Below, one piece after another: positions 39,801 to 50,300 of a DNA stretch of 64,000 nucleotides (position 1 is the first letter of the stretch; every line of letters starts with the position of its first letter). The stretch comes from Piscicola geometra. Taxonomy: Eukaryota; Annelida; Clitellata; Hirudinida; Piscicolidae. The stretch is from assembly GCA_943735955.1 (NCBI GenBank), contig OX030959.1:5489241-5553240 (forward strand). Direction: 5' to 3'. The notes under the pieces were generated by a model. That model searched no databases, was not told where the DNA came from, and saw nothing but the letters and a program-made list of their open reading frames with translations. The position numbers and the translations under genes were made by a program.

Positions 39801-42800
39801 TAATAAAATTTATAACTTTTATTTGATTTAATCAAAATGATTTATAGCCATGTATGCAAAGCTCATTAACTTTTAAACACCAACACAACAGCCCTTTGGG
39901 AAATTCGGGTGAGCAAATTTGAACTACAACACCAAACTCCATAAAAAGAAATTTCTTAAATTAAAAAATGAATATAATTTATTAAAGTTGGTTTGCAAGA
40001 TCTATTATAAAATTGATTCAATTAGAGTTTTTGACTTCAAATGTTGAAACGGATAAAATCTATTATAAAAAAAAAATTCAAAATATTTTTCCTTTATAAA
40101 AAATATAGAAAAAACATTTCTTATGAATTATAGTAAGCATCTTTCAATCCATGAATTTTTTGTATAACTTATTGAATAAACTACATTGCCACTTAAAAGC
40201 CTTTTGAAAATATTAAATAAAGAAACTTGTAGAATGACAGCAATTATTTGAAGCGGCAAGGCATATAATAAGCCATGCTTGTAAAGCAGAATTTAGCATT
40301 CAGTGATAAAAAGTTACTACGTGTAGAATAAAAATTTCAACGAAAAAAAGTTTATTTACTTCAAATCTAGTTTTCTTTTTTGAAAAATCTTCATTGCAAG
40401 TTTTTATTTATTTATTACTATTCAATTGTACATTTAAAAAATGTTTGTGAAGTAAATTTGTTTAGTATTATAATTTGGTCCAAACTAACTACAACAAGCT
40501 TGAAACTAACGAAGCATATTAAGGTTCGTGTTTTTAAAAAAGAAAGTTGAGCGTCACTTCTGGAAAACACCTTTGTGCACAATTTCTCTACTAGAAGTCA
40601 TTAGCGCACTGTTGCAACACATATCTCTCCTGAGAGACTTCTAAAGTGCATTTATTGATACTTCATAATCTCAGAAAGCTTTTAAAGAATCATAATTTGA
40701 AGTATATTCTTTAAAAATCGAATTTTAATACAATTTTTTTGAACACATAAAAAATTTAAAACTTTGAAAATTATTTAGAAAAGTACGTTAGTTTGTTTAG
40801 AAAATATCCAATGTCTATTTGTAAATGATCGTTTCCAGGTTTTTGATCAATCACTTTCTTTCTTATTTTCTTACGTGAGTTTTTCAAATGCAATTTTCTT
40901 TATTTTGAGAGTAAAAACAAATAAATATTGAGAAGTCATTTTGCTAATCACTTTTAAAGTTTTAAAATGCCAAAAAGAAAATTATAAAATTTGAGTACTT
41001 TCAAACATTTTTATGGGAACAGTTTTTTCATTTTCGTCAACGATGATAAAGTTTTAAATAAATGAACTACGATAGAATTGTTAATTTTATTGAAAATTCC
41101 ATAAAACAAAAATGTCCCAAGACTTTGAAATTTTAAGAAAATGAATTTTAATATTTATAATCATTTATTTAACATTTCACGTATTTATTTATTTAAAATG
41201 GTAATTAAAACTTTTTACACTGTTTTATTTTTTTTGTTTTAAAGTTCAAAAAAATTCAATAATGAACATTTTTTAAAGATCGTAAAGTTAATTGTCTTTA
41301 ATTATTTTCTCTTGAAAGAGCCGACATCTGGTTTGATAAAACATCTACGGGAAAACTTGAAATGTGAAAAAAGTGCAATTTATTATACACTCTTCATGAT
41401 CCAAGTTTACTTTTTTATTTGTGAGTTTATTATGATGCGATTTTTTAAACTTAATATTTTTTTAAAAGAATGTATAACTTTTCAAAATGATATTTAATGC
41501 AATTTTTGTGAATAATTTTGTAAAATAAGTTTTTGAAAAGTTATACTTAAGATTTTTAAATAATTTTTTTCAAATTTAAGAATACCTAAAGTTGTATATT
41601 TGTTAATAGGTATGAAATTCATTTAAAAACTCTAACCAGGTTACGACAAGGTCTGTTGCTGAACTGATACGAGAGTTCTTTCTGTCCACCGTTGAAGCAA
41701 TTGTTCCAGTTTGAAGTTATAACTATTTTGATTTTTGAAAAAGTGAAGTAACAAATTCCTGATGAAGTTTCATCAGTGAAACTGACCAACAAAACAACGT
41801 TTGAAGCAGTAGAATCAACATCAGTATTGGGAGTTAGAAGGGTAGCAGCTGTTATTTTAGTAAAAGTGTTTTTTATTGACGAGCATATGAGTGGGATTTC
41901 AACGTAGGAAGAAAATGTTTCATCTTTTTGGCAAACTTGTCCCAGTCTCGTAGGGTTGAATGGAGAAGGAGAGTTGAGAAGGAAGTAACTATAGCCTTGA
42001 AAACTGAAGCCGGTCACGTAATCAACCCTGTATGAATCTAGCAAATCGTGTTTAAACTTTAGTTTAGTGCCTCCTGTCAACCCATCACTGAAACTAAATG
42101 CAAATTTATTCCTGTCTTGAAGACTTCTGCCTGCTATGGTTGGTAGAGAAAGACGAGGTGAACATCCATTGTATGGAGAAGCTACGTAAAGTGTTTGAAA
42201 GCGATCGTGCAAGCCTGGAGCAATAAATGCAACGTTTTTAGTGGTAGGGTCATTTGTTACTACAAAAAACTCGGAAGATTTGGTCTTATAAAACTTTGAT
42301 GAAGTTATGTCATTTCTTTTACGTGTGTGACATCTGCCTTGCTTTGCACTATCACACACTATCAATTCATCACCTTGTGTGTGTAAAAGAAGAATTTTGT
42401 TGAAACTGTCAGTAGACTCCAGGGGAAGGTAAGTGCTGCCGTCTGTGCAGTGTGACGAATTGAACTCTTCGGAACATCGGTTATTGTCAAGAACCGGACC
42501 AGTTTTGACCTGTCGTGAAATGAAATAACACATTTAGAAATGTATTTATAGACATAAATTAAAATGTGAAGAAGTCTAATATTTTATTTTTCAATAAAAT
42601 TGATTAATTTTTCTTTATTGGTTTTAATTTTTACTCTTTTATTTTTTTATGTATAAATTATTGCCTCGTAAAAAAAAATATTAGGTTCCAAATAGACCTA
42701 GATTGAGTGAATTTAATCAAATTTAGACTTTTCTCAAAAGTAATATAAACTTGAGCTTTTTGTAACAAAGAAATTGAAATTTGAAAAAAAAACTATGTAG

Positions 42801-44449
42801 CTAGAGTTTTTTCATACACCATGAAAAATTTGTCACACCGTTACATCTTTTTTGAATGTTTTTTCTTCAGACCTGGCGGTTCCAGCATTAGAGTATAACC
42901 AACAAATGACAGTGTTTTTCTATTGTTAAACATTTATATAAAATACTTCTGAGTTTGTGAAAAAGTCATGGACATTTTTTCTTCAAAGTCTTTGAGTTCA
43001 TTCCTATGATCATAACAGGGTGCTCAGCGCAGCACGTGGATGAGCTCGAGATACTAAAACGATTCTTGAGCAAGTACAAAATTTTGTGGCTAGAAAACAA
43101 ATACATGCGGCGGCTAAATATGTTTGATTTGAATTAAATTCACTGCATTATTATAGATATGTTATGTTTTTCAATTTATAAATGCGTGATATAGGTTTTT
43201 AAAAAAGTAGTTTCAACGTCTGTAAAAATGTATCTTTCGAAGAGTTACTTTCAAAAATAAAAAATAAACTTCCACTGTTTTAACAAGATGTATGTTCTTA
43301 AAATTGGATTTATTGAAAAGATCGTCGGTGATAAATTCAATTAAAGCTAAAAGAACTATTGATTAAACTATGAGTTTTTAATGCCCTTTTTGGTAGAAAA
43401 ATTTACAAAAGAACTGTTTTTATGAAAAAACGTTGTAAAAATATCTTTTCAATGGTAGTTATTCAATAAAAAGTGTGTGTTTTTTTTACATTTTCAACTA
43501 TACATTTGGAAATAAAAAATTATAGAGTGCCAATAAAAACTAAAACTTATATTTGCAATGATTGTCATCCCAGTTAATATCACGATTGAAAACAATTAAA
43601 AAGTAATTTTAAATGTATTAAGCAAACGCAAAAAAGGTATTCGAAAGTATAAATTATTTTTAATGGAAAAATTATTCAATTATTCTTAACTAGCAAGATC
43701 TTTCAAATGTAAAACTTGCGTAATATGTAAAGTATATTCATTGTATTCCTTTAAATGAATAAACACAAACATTGTTAAAATAACTATGCTTTCCAATCTA
43801 ATCATAAATCATTTAAAAAGAAAAAATGATGATTTTAAATACTAACTTTTTGGATTAGTTCTAAAGTTGGACTTAGCATGAACAAAGCGTTAGTGCCAGC
43901 CACGTAAACCTTTTTCTCTTCATCGTCATAGACCAAGCTCTGAAGGGTTGTGTTAGCAGTAAAAGCGATCATAGATTCAGATTGGTTTTGATTCTGTTGT
44001 TTCTTGTGTTTTTTCTGAAGTACATTTTCTTGTTGGCTTTTTTGTTGATATTTTAGTTGTTGAGTAGGGCTTTTAAGTTGATATTGAATCTTTTTTTGAA
44101 ACGGACTTTGTTGTCGTCGTCGTGGTTGTTTCAATAGTTTTTTATTCTGATCTTGTTGTTGCTGTCCTCTTTTATAAAGGTCATGTTCAAGATTTTGTTG
44201 TTTTTGATATTTATGTTGTGATTTATCGTTATGAACTTGATTTTGTAGCATTGAAACTTTGGCATATTGGCGCTTTTCGAAATCCCATAAAAAAATTTGA
44301 TCTCGTTGTTGATTGAATATTCTTTGGAGTTTTTCTTGTTTTTTTTTATTTTGTTGTTGAGAAGTATTAAGAGAAAAAAGTAGAACCAGAAAAAAGAAGA
44401 AATAGACAAGGGTATAATGCAAGCTACTAAGCAAGATTTTCAAAGCCAT
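15673..44449 (-). CDS. PLXNA: Plexin (class A-like), complete coding gene of 36 exons
   Basis: Plexins are semaphorin receptors whose cytoplasmic part is a GAP for Rap-type GTPases. Exons: 44449-43847, 42509-41637, 38948-38514, 37945-37817, 36421-36321, 35191-35059, 34369-34087, 33895-33799, 31286-31163, 30713-30618, 29176-29084, 28601-28508, 27426-26954, 26751-26684, 26479-26399, 25537-25432, 25249-25110, 24962-24696, 24178-24082, 23865-23224, 22468-22019, 21815-21575, 21388-21060, 20583-20462, 20244-20185, 19796-19722, 19486-19273, 18757-18598, 17650-17477, 17299-17223, 17091-17008, 16880-16720, 16548-16413, 16250-16110, 15926-15852, 15774-15673. The sum is 7536 nt, 2511 residues, with every phase compatible. 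Order is signal peptide, Gln-rich stretch, sema, PSI/IPT repeats, one membrane helix, split GAP with GTPase-binding domain. [12 protein letters not shown] after the helix favours class A. Known plexins have about 1900 residues, and the excess is in low-complexity insertions. A few acceptors (29176, 17299, 36421) are weak and were set by frame and alignment. Confidence 0.93.
19856..20172. repeat. 24-bp tandem minisatellite within a plexin intron
   Basis: About 13 copies of a 24-bp unit (caaaaataatagtattaatttttt with point changes) fill most of the 388-nt intron 19797-20184 between plexin exons 25 and 26. Because the period is a multiple of three and stops are avoided, both strands stay open (IVLIFSKI on +, LKKLILLF on -). 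These are repeat artefacts and not genes. Flanking splice sites are intact. Confidence 0.9.
22501..22706. repeat. 26-bp palindrome-rich tandem repeat in a plexin intron
   Basis: About seven copies of the 26-bp unit attttagtataaaatgtataatatac, one copy internally deleted, lie in the intron between plexin exons 20 and 21, just upstream of the exon 21 acceptor. Each unit contains inverted segments (gtataatatac and tataaaatgtata/tatacattttata across neighbours), so the array can form hairpins on either strand. Confidence 0.85.
23088..23101. repeat. AT dinucleotide microsatellite
   Basis: A short (TA)n run in the same plexin intron as the 26-bp array; similar short runs occur near 8130, 21970 and 59210-59245. 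No function is inferred. Confidence 0.6.
27427..28507. other. Plexin intron 12 with a GC-richer island
   Basis: This 1.1-kb intron is AT-rich except about 28085-28210, where a Cys-rich minus-strand frame ([17 protein letters not shown]) is open for about 40 codons. It has no matching donor to join the plexin frame, and I do not recognise it. It may be an old mobile-element fragment or a regulatory element. Confidence 0.35.
29177..30617. other. Plexin intron 10 with plus-strand exon-like islands
   Basis: Within this intron, blocks near 29440-29575 and 29985-30121 are clearly less AT-rich than surroundings. The second contains two plus-strand segments with good acceptors (tttttgctag, ccgtttttgcag) and possible donors in compatible phase ([10 protein letters not shown] then [18 protein letters not shown]). 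This could be a gene nested antisense to plexin or a coincidence. No family is recognised. Confidence 0.3.
31287..33798. other. Plexin intron 8, no recognised element
   Basis: This is 2.5 kb of uniformly AT-rich sequence between exons 8 and 9. The open frames at 32300, 32714 and 32785 are Phe/Ile/Lys-rich and look like chance frames in low-GC DNA. Nothing else was seen. Confidence 0.5.
36321..42509 (-). other. PLXNA: Plexin sema domain and first PSI module (exons 2-5)
   Basis: Exon 2 gives [10 protein letters not shown] and [17 protein letters not shown], matching plexin sema blades. Exon 3 follows as [14 protein letters not shown], equal in spacing to the vertebrate segment, and carries an Asn/Asp/Ser/Thr-rich insertion of ~75 residues before [11 protein letters not shown]. 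Exon 4 ends the propeller, and exon 5 encodes PSI1: [13 protein letters not shown] and [13 protein letters not shown]. The acceptor ttaaag at 36422 is preferred over cag at 36414 because only the former keeps frame ([12 protein letters not shown]). Confidence 0.85.
38949..41636. other. Plexin intron 2
   Basis: At 2.7 kb this is the largest plexin intron. Mildly GC-richer stretches occur near 39280-39420, 39530-39595 and 40545-40670 (the last open for ~35 codons on +, [15 protein letters not shown]). None has paired splice sites or a recognised family, and they may be decayed insertions. Confidence 0.4.
42510..43846. other. Plexin intron 1, containing an antisense coding-like island
   Basis: Mostly AT-rich, but 43018-43135 is close to 45% G+C. 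It is open on + for about 38 codons ([19 protein letters not shown], then [14 protein letters not shown] and stop), like an amphipathic helix. A possible acceptor (gatcataacag) precedes it. There is no family match that I recognise. Confidence 0.35.
43847..44449 (-). other. PLXNA: Plexin exon 1: signal peptide, Gln/Lys-rich insertion, start of sema domain
   Basis: The ATG at 44449 starts MALKILLSS followed by a strongly hydrophobic run ([10 protein letters not shown]), a good signal peptide. Residues ~31-160 are Gln/Lys/Asn-rich with several basic clusters (for example PRRRQQ and KKHKKQQ). The sema domain begins only at [18 protein letters not shown], the counterpart of the first plexin blade. 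In other plexins sema follows the signal peptide almost directly, so this Gln-rich spacer is unusual. The exon is a single open frame joined in phase 0 to exon 2. Confidence 0.8.
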
Positions 44450-46945
44450 AATTTTTTGAACTTGCAATCCCAAAGAAATTCATCTATGCAGCTTATATGT
44501 TTTCTCTTTTCCGTTCAAATTTCATTGCTAAACTTTAGGTTCAAGAAAACTTCCAATCACAGATCAACATTATTTCTGTTTTGAATTATTTTATTTCATT
44601 TTTTTTAATATAAGAAATTATTTTTTTTAGTTTATCATAACTGCCTATTTATTTATACAAAGTATCATCAAACATACATAAAACCCTGAAATTATGAAAA
44701 AATATTCATTTTAAAAAAACATTTTGTGGAATAGAACTTAACTCCCAATTATCGTATTCTCACATGTTTTCGAACTTTGTGGATTAGTTTACATGTACAA
44801 CTATTCACCTTAAACTAGATATGCTTATAAACACCATTACACAAACAAGCAGCAAGTTAAAACACAGGACTTTTGTTTGATCCACTAATCATGCCATAAG
44901 TCAATACCAGATTAAGTATATGCCCGCATGTAGTATTAACTAACAAAACATAATTAGCAAAGTTTATAGACATTTTTTCCCCTTCTATCAACACGAACTA
45001 TAACAAGAACACAGGTTTTATTGTTGTTAAATTATTGAAATAGTTTTATTAGAGCCTTTTGAAATTTTATAGCAGCTATTATCTGAGCTTTTAGTTCAGA
45101 ATTTCTTTTTCTATAAAAAAATGAAATCTTTTTTGTTTATAATGGTAAAATAATTAAATTTAATCTTTTTTTAAATATATTTAACTATTTTAAAACGGAT
45201 TCTCATTGAAATGAACAGTAGTGAAAATTATATGGATTCTACCGCAACATGTGTCAATATTGATTTCAGAAAACAAAAAAGCCCTTTAAATACGGTAATT
45301 ATATATATTGAAGAATATCATTTGTCTAAATATTTTTTCAACAATTATTTTTCCATCAATATGCTGCATCAATCATATTTGAATATTTTATAATTAATAC
45401 TTTTTTGAAATAAAATAGATATACAATAGTTGATATTTAGTCAAGGTTTTATTTAAATAATTATTCTTTAAATAATTTTAGTTGAAATAATTTATTTATT
45501 TATATCTTTACAAAATTATTTATTCTTTTTTTCAACTAAATTTTGTCAAAAAATATACTTTTTAACTATTTAATTCTATGTATTACAAAAACTAATTAAA
45601 ACTGTTTTTTAAGACTCTTTAACCAACAAGCTTTTCTATTTAAAAAATAATTAAAAAGGTTATCAAAGTGTGATGTTTTAAAAAAAACTAAAGTCATTGA
45701 AATCTTTTGTTTTCAGTCGATTTTCTTTGTACATTTAAATTGTGAAAAAATTTTGAATAAATATTTAAGTACTTAAAGCTATATAAAATGAATTCACCTT
45801 CACAGTTATTAAATATGTTCATGAATGCGGGTTACTATTCTTTCATAAAAATATTATTATTAAAACAGTTACTATTTATGTGCCAATAAAAGTGGTAAGC
45901 GCTGATATCAGTGTGATGAATTGATTAATTAATTAGAGAAAAAAACAAAGATGTGCAAACGGAAGAAGTGATCGCTTACTCACACAATCCTTTATACTCC
46001 TTTAAGTGAGACTTTCTTAAATTTATTGAATATCTTTCACTACTGCTTTAATGCTACGAAAAATTAATTTATCAGTGCGTATTTATTCATACGTAAAAAT
46101 CTTAGTATCTTTTTTAGAAATTCTTATTTAAAATCATTATTAATTTTTTAGATTTTCACTTTTTTATTCTAAATAATTTTATCTTTTTTTAAAACGTTAA
46201 AAAAGTTTAATTGATAAAAAGATTTTTTTACTTAACTTATTACATTGTTTTCATGTAAGTAACAAATTACTAAAAAGTTTTTTCAATTAAAAACAACAGA
46301 TTTTTATCAAGTTAATTTTTTACACTATTAAAAGGCTATTCATGCATTGTTCAAAATCCAGAGTCGTCGTGGCGCAACACTCACCACTGAGTTAGGCATA
46401 CTAGATGAAAAATAGCTGTAATATGATTGATGAAACTTCTTATCAGACTGTAACACATAATTTATTATAAAAACTCGAATTTGTAAAAAAAATCGTTGGA
46501 AACAAATATTTTATTTTTCAAATAAATGAAAGAAAACAATAGATTTTTAGAAGTCTTCAATTAACTTTGATTTATCTTTAAACTATAAAATAACTATTAA
46601 TATATATTTTTTAAACTTTTTAAATTTTCACGTTCTTATTGAATTTGTTATTTTATTCTTGGTTGCTTCAAACAATTAATTCTTGAATCTTGTTCTCAGC
46701 TGTTACAAGCGCTCAATTAACTTGAAGCTTTATTATATTTTTTGTGTGGCATTTATTAACATTTTATATTATTTTACTTTCTTAGTTTCACTAAGAATAA
46801 TAAAAAAGCATAAAACAATAAATTAAATTAAATTATTTCTAGAATATTTGATATTTTTCTAAACTAGTTAACTTCAAAACGAACGTATAAAATATAAAAT
46901 ATTCTTTTAAAAGCGTGTAAAAGTGAAGCGCCTTTAAACAATTAG
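44450..46945. other. 5' flank of the plexin gene
   Basis: This is about 2.5 kb of AT-rich sequence upstream of the plexin start codon, expected to hold its promoter or a 5' untranslated exon. A TATA-like catataag lies about 40 nt upstream of the ATG on the minus strand, but untranslated exons farther up cannot be excluded. A small frame at 45211 on + is not supported as a gene. Confidence 0.35.
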
Positions 46946-47332
46946 TCAGTCAGGATCACATAGCTTTGAGGACCGTTGGGACACCTCTAGGGGATTTTTA
47001 ACCATTTTTCTTTATTCCACTCAGTTTTCTGATAGTCTCAAAGATTTAATCAGCTCTAATTCTGTCCATTCGACTATGTTGTTCTCCCATCGTTTCTTTT
47101 GTGAAAATTATTTTTTTTCTAAACAGTGCCTCAAAGAACTTTTTTGCTAGTGCTGAAAATGTGTGACATAAGCATACCATTTCAGTATTTTTACTTTTGT
47201 TAGTAAGTCTTCATGAGGCCCAATAGCATTCGTTACCCTATTAAAATTCTCAAACAAGACGAGGGTTTGTGAATAGCAAGTATTTGCTTTTATTAATGTC
47301 AGTATTATCTCTTTGCACGCTTGGAAAGCCAT
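46946..47332 (-). mobile_element. Decayed LINE retrotransposon: C-terminal reverse-transcriptase ORF fragment
   Basis: On the minus strand the piece 47332-47147 encodes NAIGPHEDLLTKVKILKWYAY, similar to the widespread LINE ORF2 tail (AIGPHDDLLTIVK..RKLRWYGHV). It is followed after stops by KKRWENNIVEWTELELIKS and then, with two more stops, by MVKNPLEVSQRSSKLCDPD. The latter pair corresponds to RKRWEDNI.EWTGLEFAKS...VVPQRPS in complete elements. Order, spacing and strand all agree. At least three in-frame stops show it is dead. Upstream domains (endonuclease, catalytic reverse transcriptase) are absent, fitting old 5' loss or decay. Confidence 0.8.
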
Positions 47333-50300
47333 GGTGTTTAGATGGATCGAGCCAATGTTCGTCGCAAGGATCTTTCAATCCCATGGCGAAGTATTGAAAT
47401 AAAATTTAGAACTAAATTATTTTTTCCGTTATGAACAAATTTAAAATCGATAGTAAATATATATCATCAAATCCTAATAAATGAAATATAAAATAAACTT
47501 ACTCATCTTGATTCCAAAAATTTCTCAGAAATTTTGTTTTTTTATGCGTACAGAAAAAGTATGATTGTTTTTTCAAGTTCAACTATTTTCCTATTACAAA
47601 CATATAATCATATGTTTCATCTTTTGAAGCTTTTTTGATGAGATTTTAACAAAAAATTACAAAATGTTAAAATTTAAAAGATATATTTTTCCATAACTCT
47701 TGAGCTTCACAAATTGTATCAAATAAATGCAAAAGAAAGACAGACACAAAATATTTGCTAGAATGAAACTATTTTGATATGATTTGAGCTTGCGTTTTAG
47801 GCAGCAAAATGTAAAAAAGTGAAAGATTGAGAATCGAAAAAGCTTTTTATAAGCAGTATTCATGTGTATGTACGAACTAGTGTTGCCTTTTATGTTAATT
47901 TTGGTTCAAAAAAGTAAAATTCAATCAATTGAATTCCTAATGTATATTTTAATTTGCTACTTGATTTTTTTCAAAGTCGTGTTTGAACCTTGAAGTGTGT
48001 TAATACATTTAATAAATTCACAAAACGTTGGAGATTAATATAATATATAGCCAGTATGCAGTGCAACTGAAACAGTCTTTCACCTGGAACCTTCATAGAA
48101 AAAAAAGCATTCAAAACACATCTGGTGCATGGAACTCGACAATAACACAAGACAAATAGAAAGAACGTAAGAGCAGCTAAAAACGATTTTCCTAAAACGA
48201 ACACGCTTAGTGCGACTTAATATTATTTATACAAAATATTTCTTTTGTAGAAGTTAAAAAACAGACTTAGTTTAACTTGGACAAATTCTTCCAATTAGTA
48301 AAAACAAATTCTTAATTTCAAAATAAGGTTTGAAAGGTTAAAATTTAACAAAGATTTATTGAGACAAAATAAATGTTTGAAGCATTTTTCGAACAACTTT
48401 TTTCAATAAAATGTTTAATGTTTTGTATTTTCATTTTTACAACGACAATTTTTAAAGCTTACATTTCGCTTTTTTCGCCAAATAACGCCGCGATCAATCA
48501 CTAATCTAATTACACTGTATATTTCATACCACGTTCAAACATTCCTTTTAATGTGTTTTTGTAGTTATTTATTATTCCCAAAGCACATATTTATCTGAAA
48601 ATTAATCTTTATTTCTTGTGCACTTTTGCGCCACATCTCTTTGCTGTTGCAAAGATCACAAATTTAGTACCGATTTTGTGAAAATAAAATTGAAAAGATG
48701 CATAAATTCTTATGATAAATTATATCCTACATAATTTCCCAAAAAGCAATTCATTCGTGTTCACTCAATTCTTCTTTCAGATAACATCTTAGATGATGTT
48801 CTTTGGAAAGCTTCAAACCGGTTTTAACATGTTTCTGAATAATATTAATTGTATTCTTTAGTCTAAAGAATATTTATCATGAAATAGGCTCAATGTTTTT
48901 AATTTTTCATCATTATAAGAAAAAGATGGGCGCTGTCAAGAGCAACTTAAGCCTTGTAAACAGAAATTACGAAAAAACTCGTAGTTTTTTTTCTATGCCT
49001 TGACCGGTTAGGAGAAACTAATGATACATAACGTTATTATTATATGAAATGTGAGAATTAAAATAGCCTTCTGCTTAAAAATGTATGTTAACAGATTTCA
49101 ATTTATAGAAATACTTTTTTAATCTCATTTTAAATTTTGAATATAATTCAAGTATTCTCTGTTTTCTTTTATTTGTTTATTTCTCATAAATAGATTTTTT
49201 AAAAAAAATAATTTCACGTACATGAATATGTTAAAATACCAATGGTACATAAATGTAAATTTTATATCAGTACTTGAAAAATAATTAATATCCACAAGAT
49301 CATTTTAAAAAAGTAAATACAAAACAAAACGGTTTATTTGAAATTCTTTTTAGAATGATGATGATAGTTATCATATTTATAAAAAAAATTCTTTCATTTT
49401 CTTGCTCTTTTTTTAAAAAATGTATGCTTTTCATGCATTTATAATAAAAATAGAAATATCAAAAAAGTCTTATTACTCTACGATATTTAATTTTACAATT
49501 TCAATTTCAAAGCTACGTTAATACATATTTAAACTTTAGCAAATTTTCAATTCTCTGAAGAATTTGTTTTCTACTATTGTTTTGACCTTTTCCACTTAAA
49601 AAATGTATATGGTTTCTATTACTGTTCCCAAATGGTGTTATGGAAATTGTGTTCCAAAATTAATTCTCGGCAAGAACTCATTTATACTCATAGAACTATC
49701 ACTATCTCTCCCAAGTCTATTACGTATGGGATTTGACGCAGCCATTATACTCCAGTACTCATTGTCTTCATTGGTGACAGATCTCTGCGAGCATCAGACG
49801 TTAATAGAGAAATGATTATTATGTAGTAAATTAAGTATTTGTATTTTTTAATTTTTTGCTTTGCTTTTGGGTGTGGCTGTATGTGAGAATATCAATAAAA
49901 AACACACTTGTAACTGTTTGCTTGTGTGCTAAGGCGTACAGAGGCGTGAGCTACTGCGTCTTTGGATGTGTTTTAGTTGCATCGTTTGGAGTTTTTAACG
50001 GACTGTAAAAGTACTGTAAATATGATTTAAAATGTACTTTTACTTCCTACGACCGATGAATGAAGTCCGCTCGGAAATGTTTTTCATAATGTCTAGATCA
50101 TTATTTTTAATGGTGCGAAACTCGCTGAGATAAAAAAATTCTATTGGACAAAGGCTAAGCTTCATTTGTATTTACACCTTCTTGAGAATTGCCACTTTTT
50201 GTTTTTGAATTATTATTGTTTGTACGTGATTAACAAATATTAAATATATACAAGATTAAATTTATTTTTTCAACAGTTTAAATTTAACAGTTAAAATCAC

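Noticed and set aside
46355..46400. GC-richer 45 nt considered as a tRNA fragment
   Set aside because: It cannot be folded into a cloverleaf with recognisable A-box and B-box.
47332..47400. A minus-strand frame MGLKDPCDEHWLDPSKHHG, first considered as a sialidase-like exon
   Set aside because: It overlaps the LINE relic in another frame, and the LINE motifs are much better supported.
49603..49815. 70-codon frame on +
   Set aside because: No similarity to a known family, no splice context, and frames of this length are expected by chance; kept only as part of a less AT-rich stretch.
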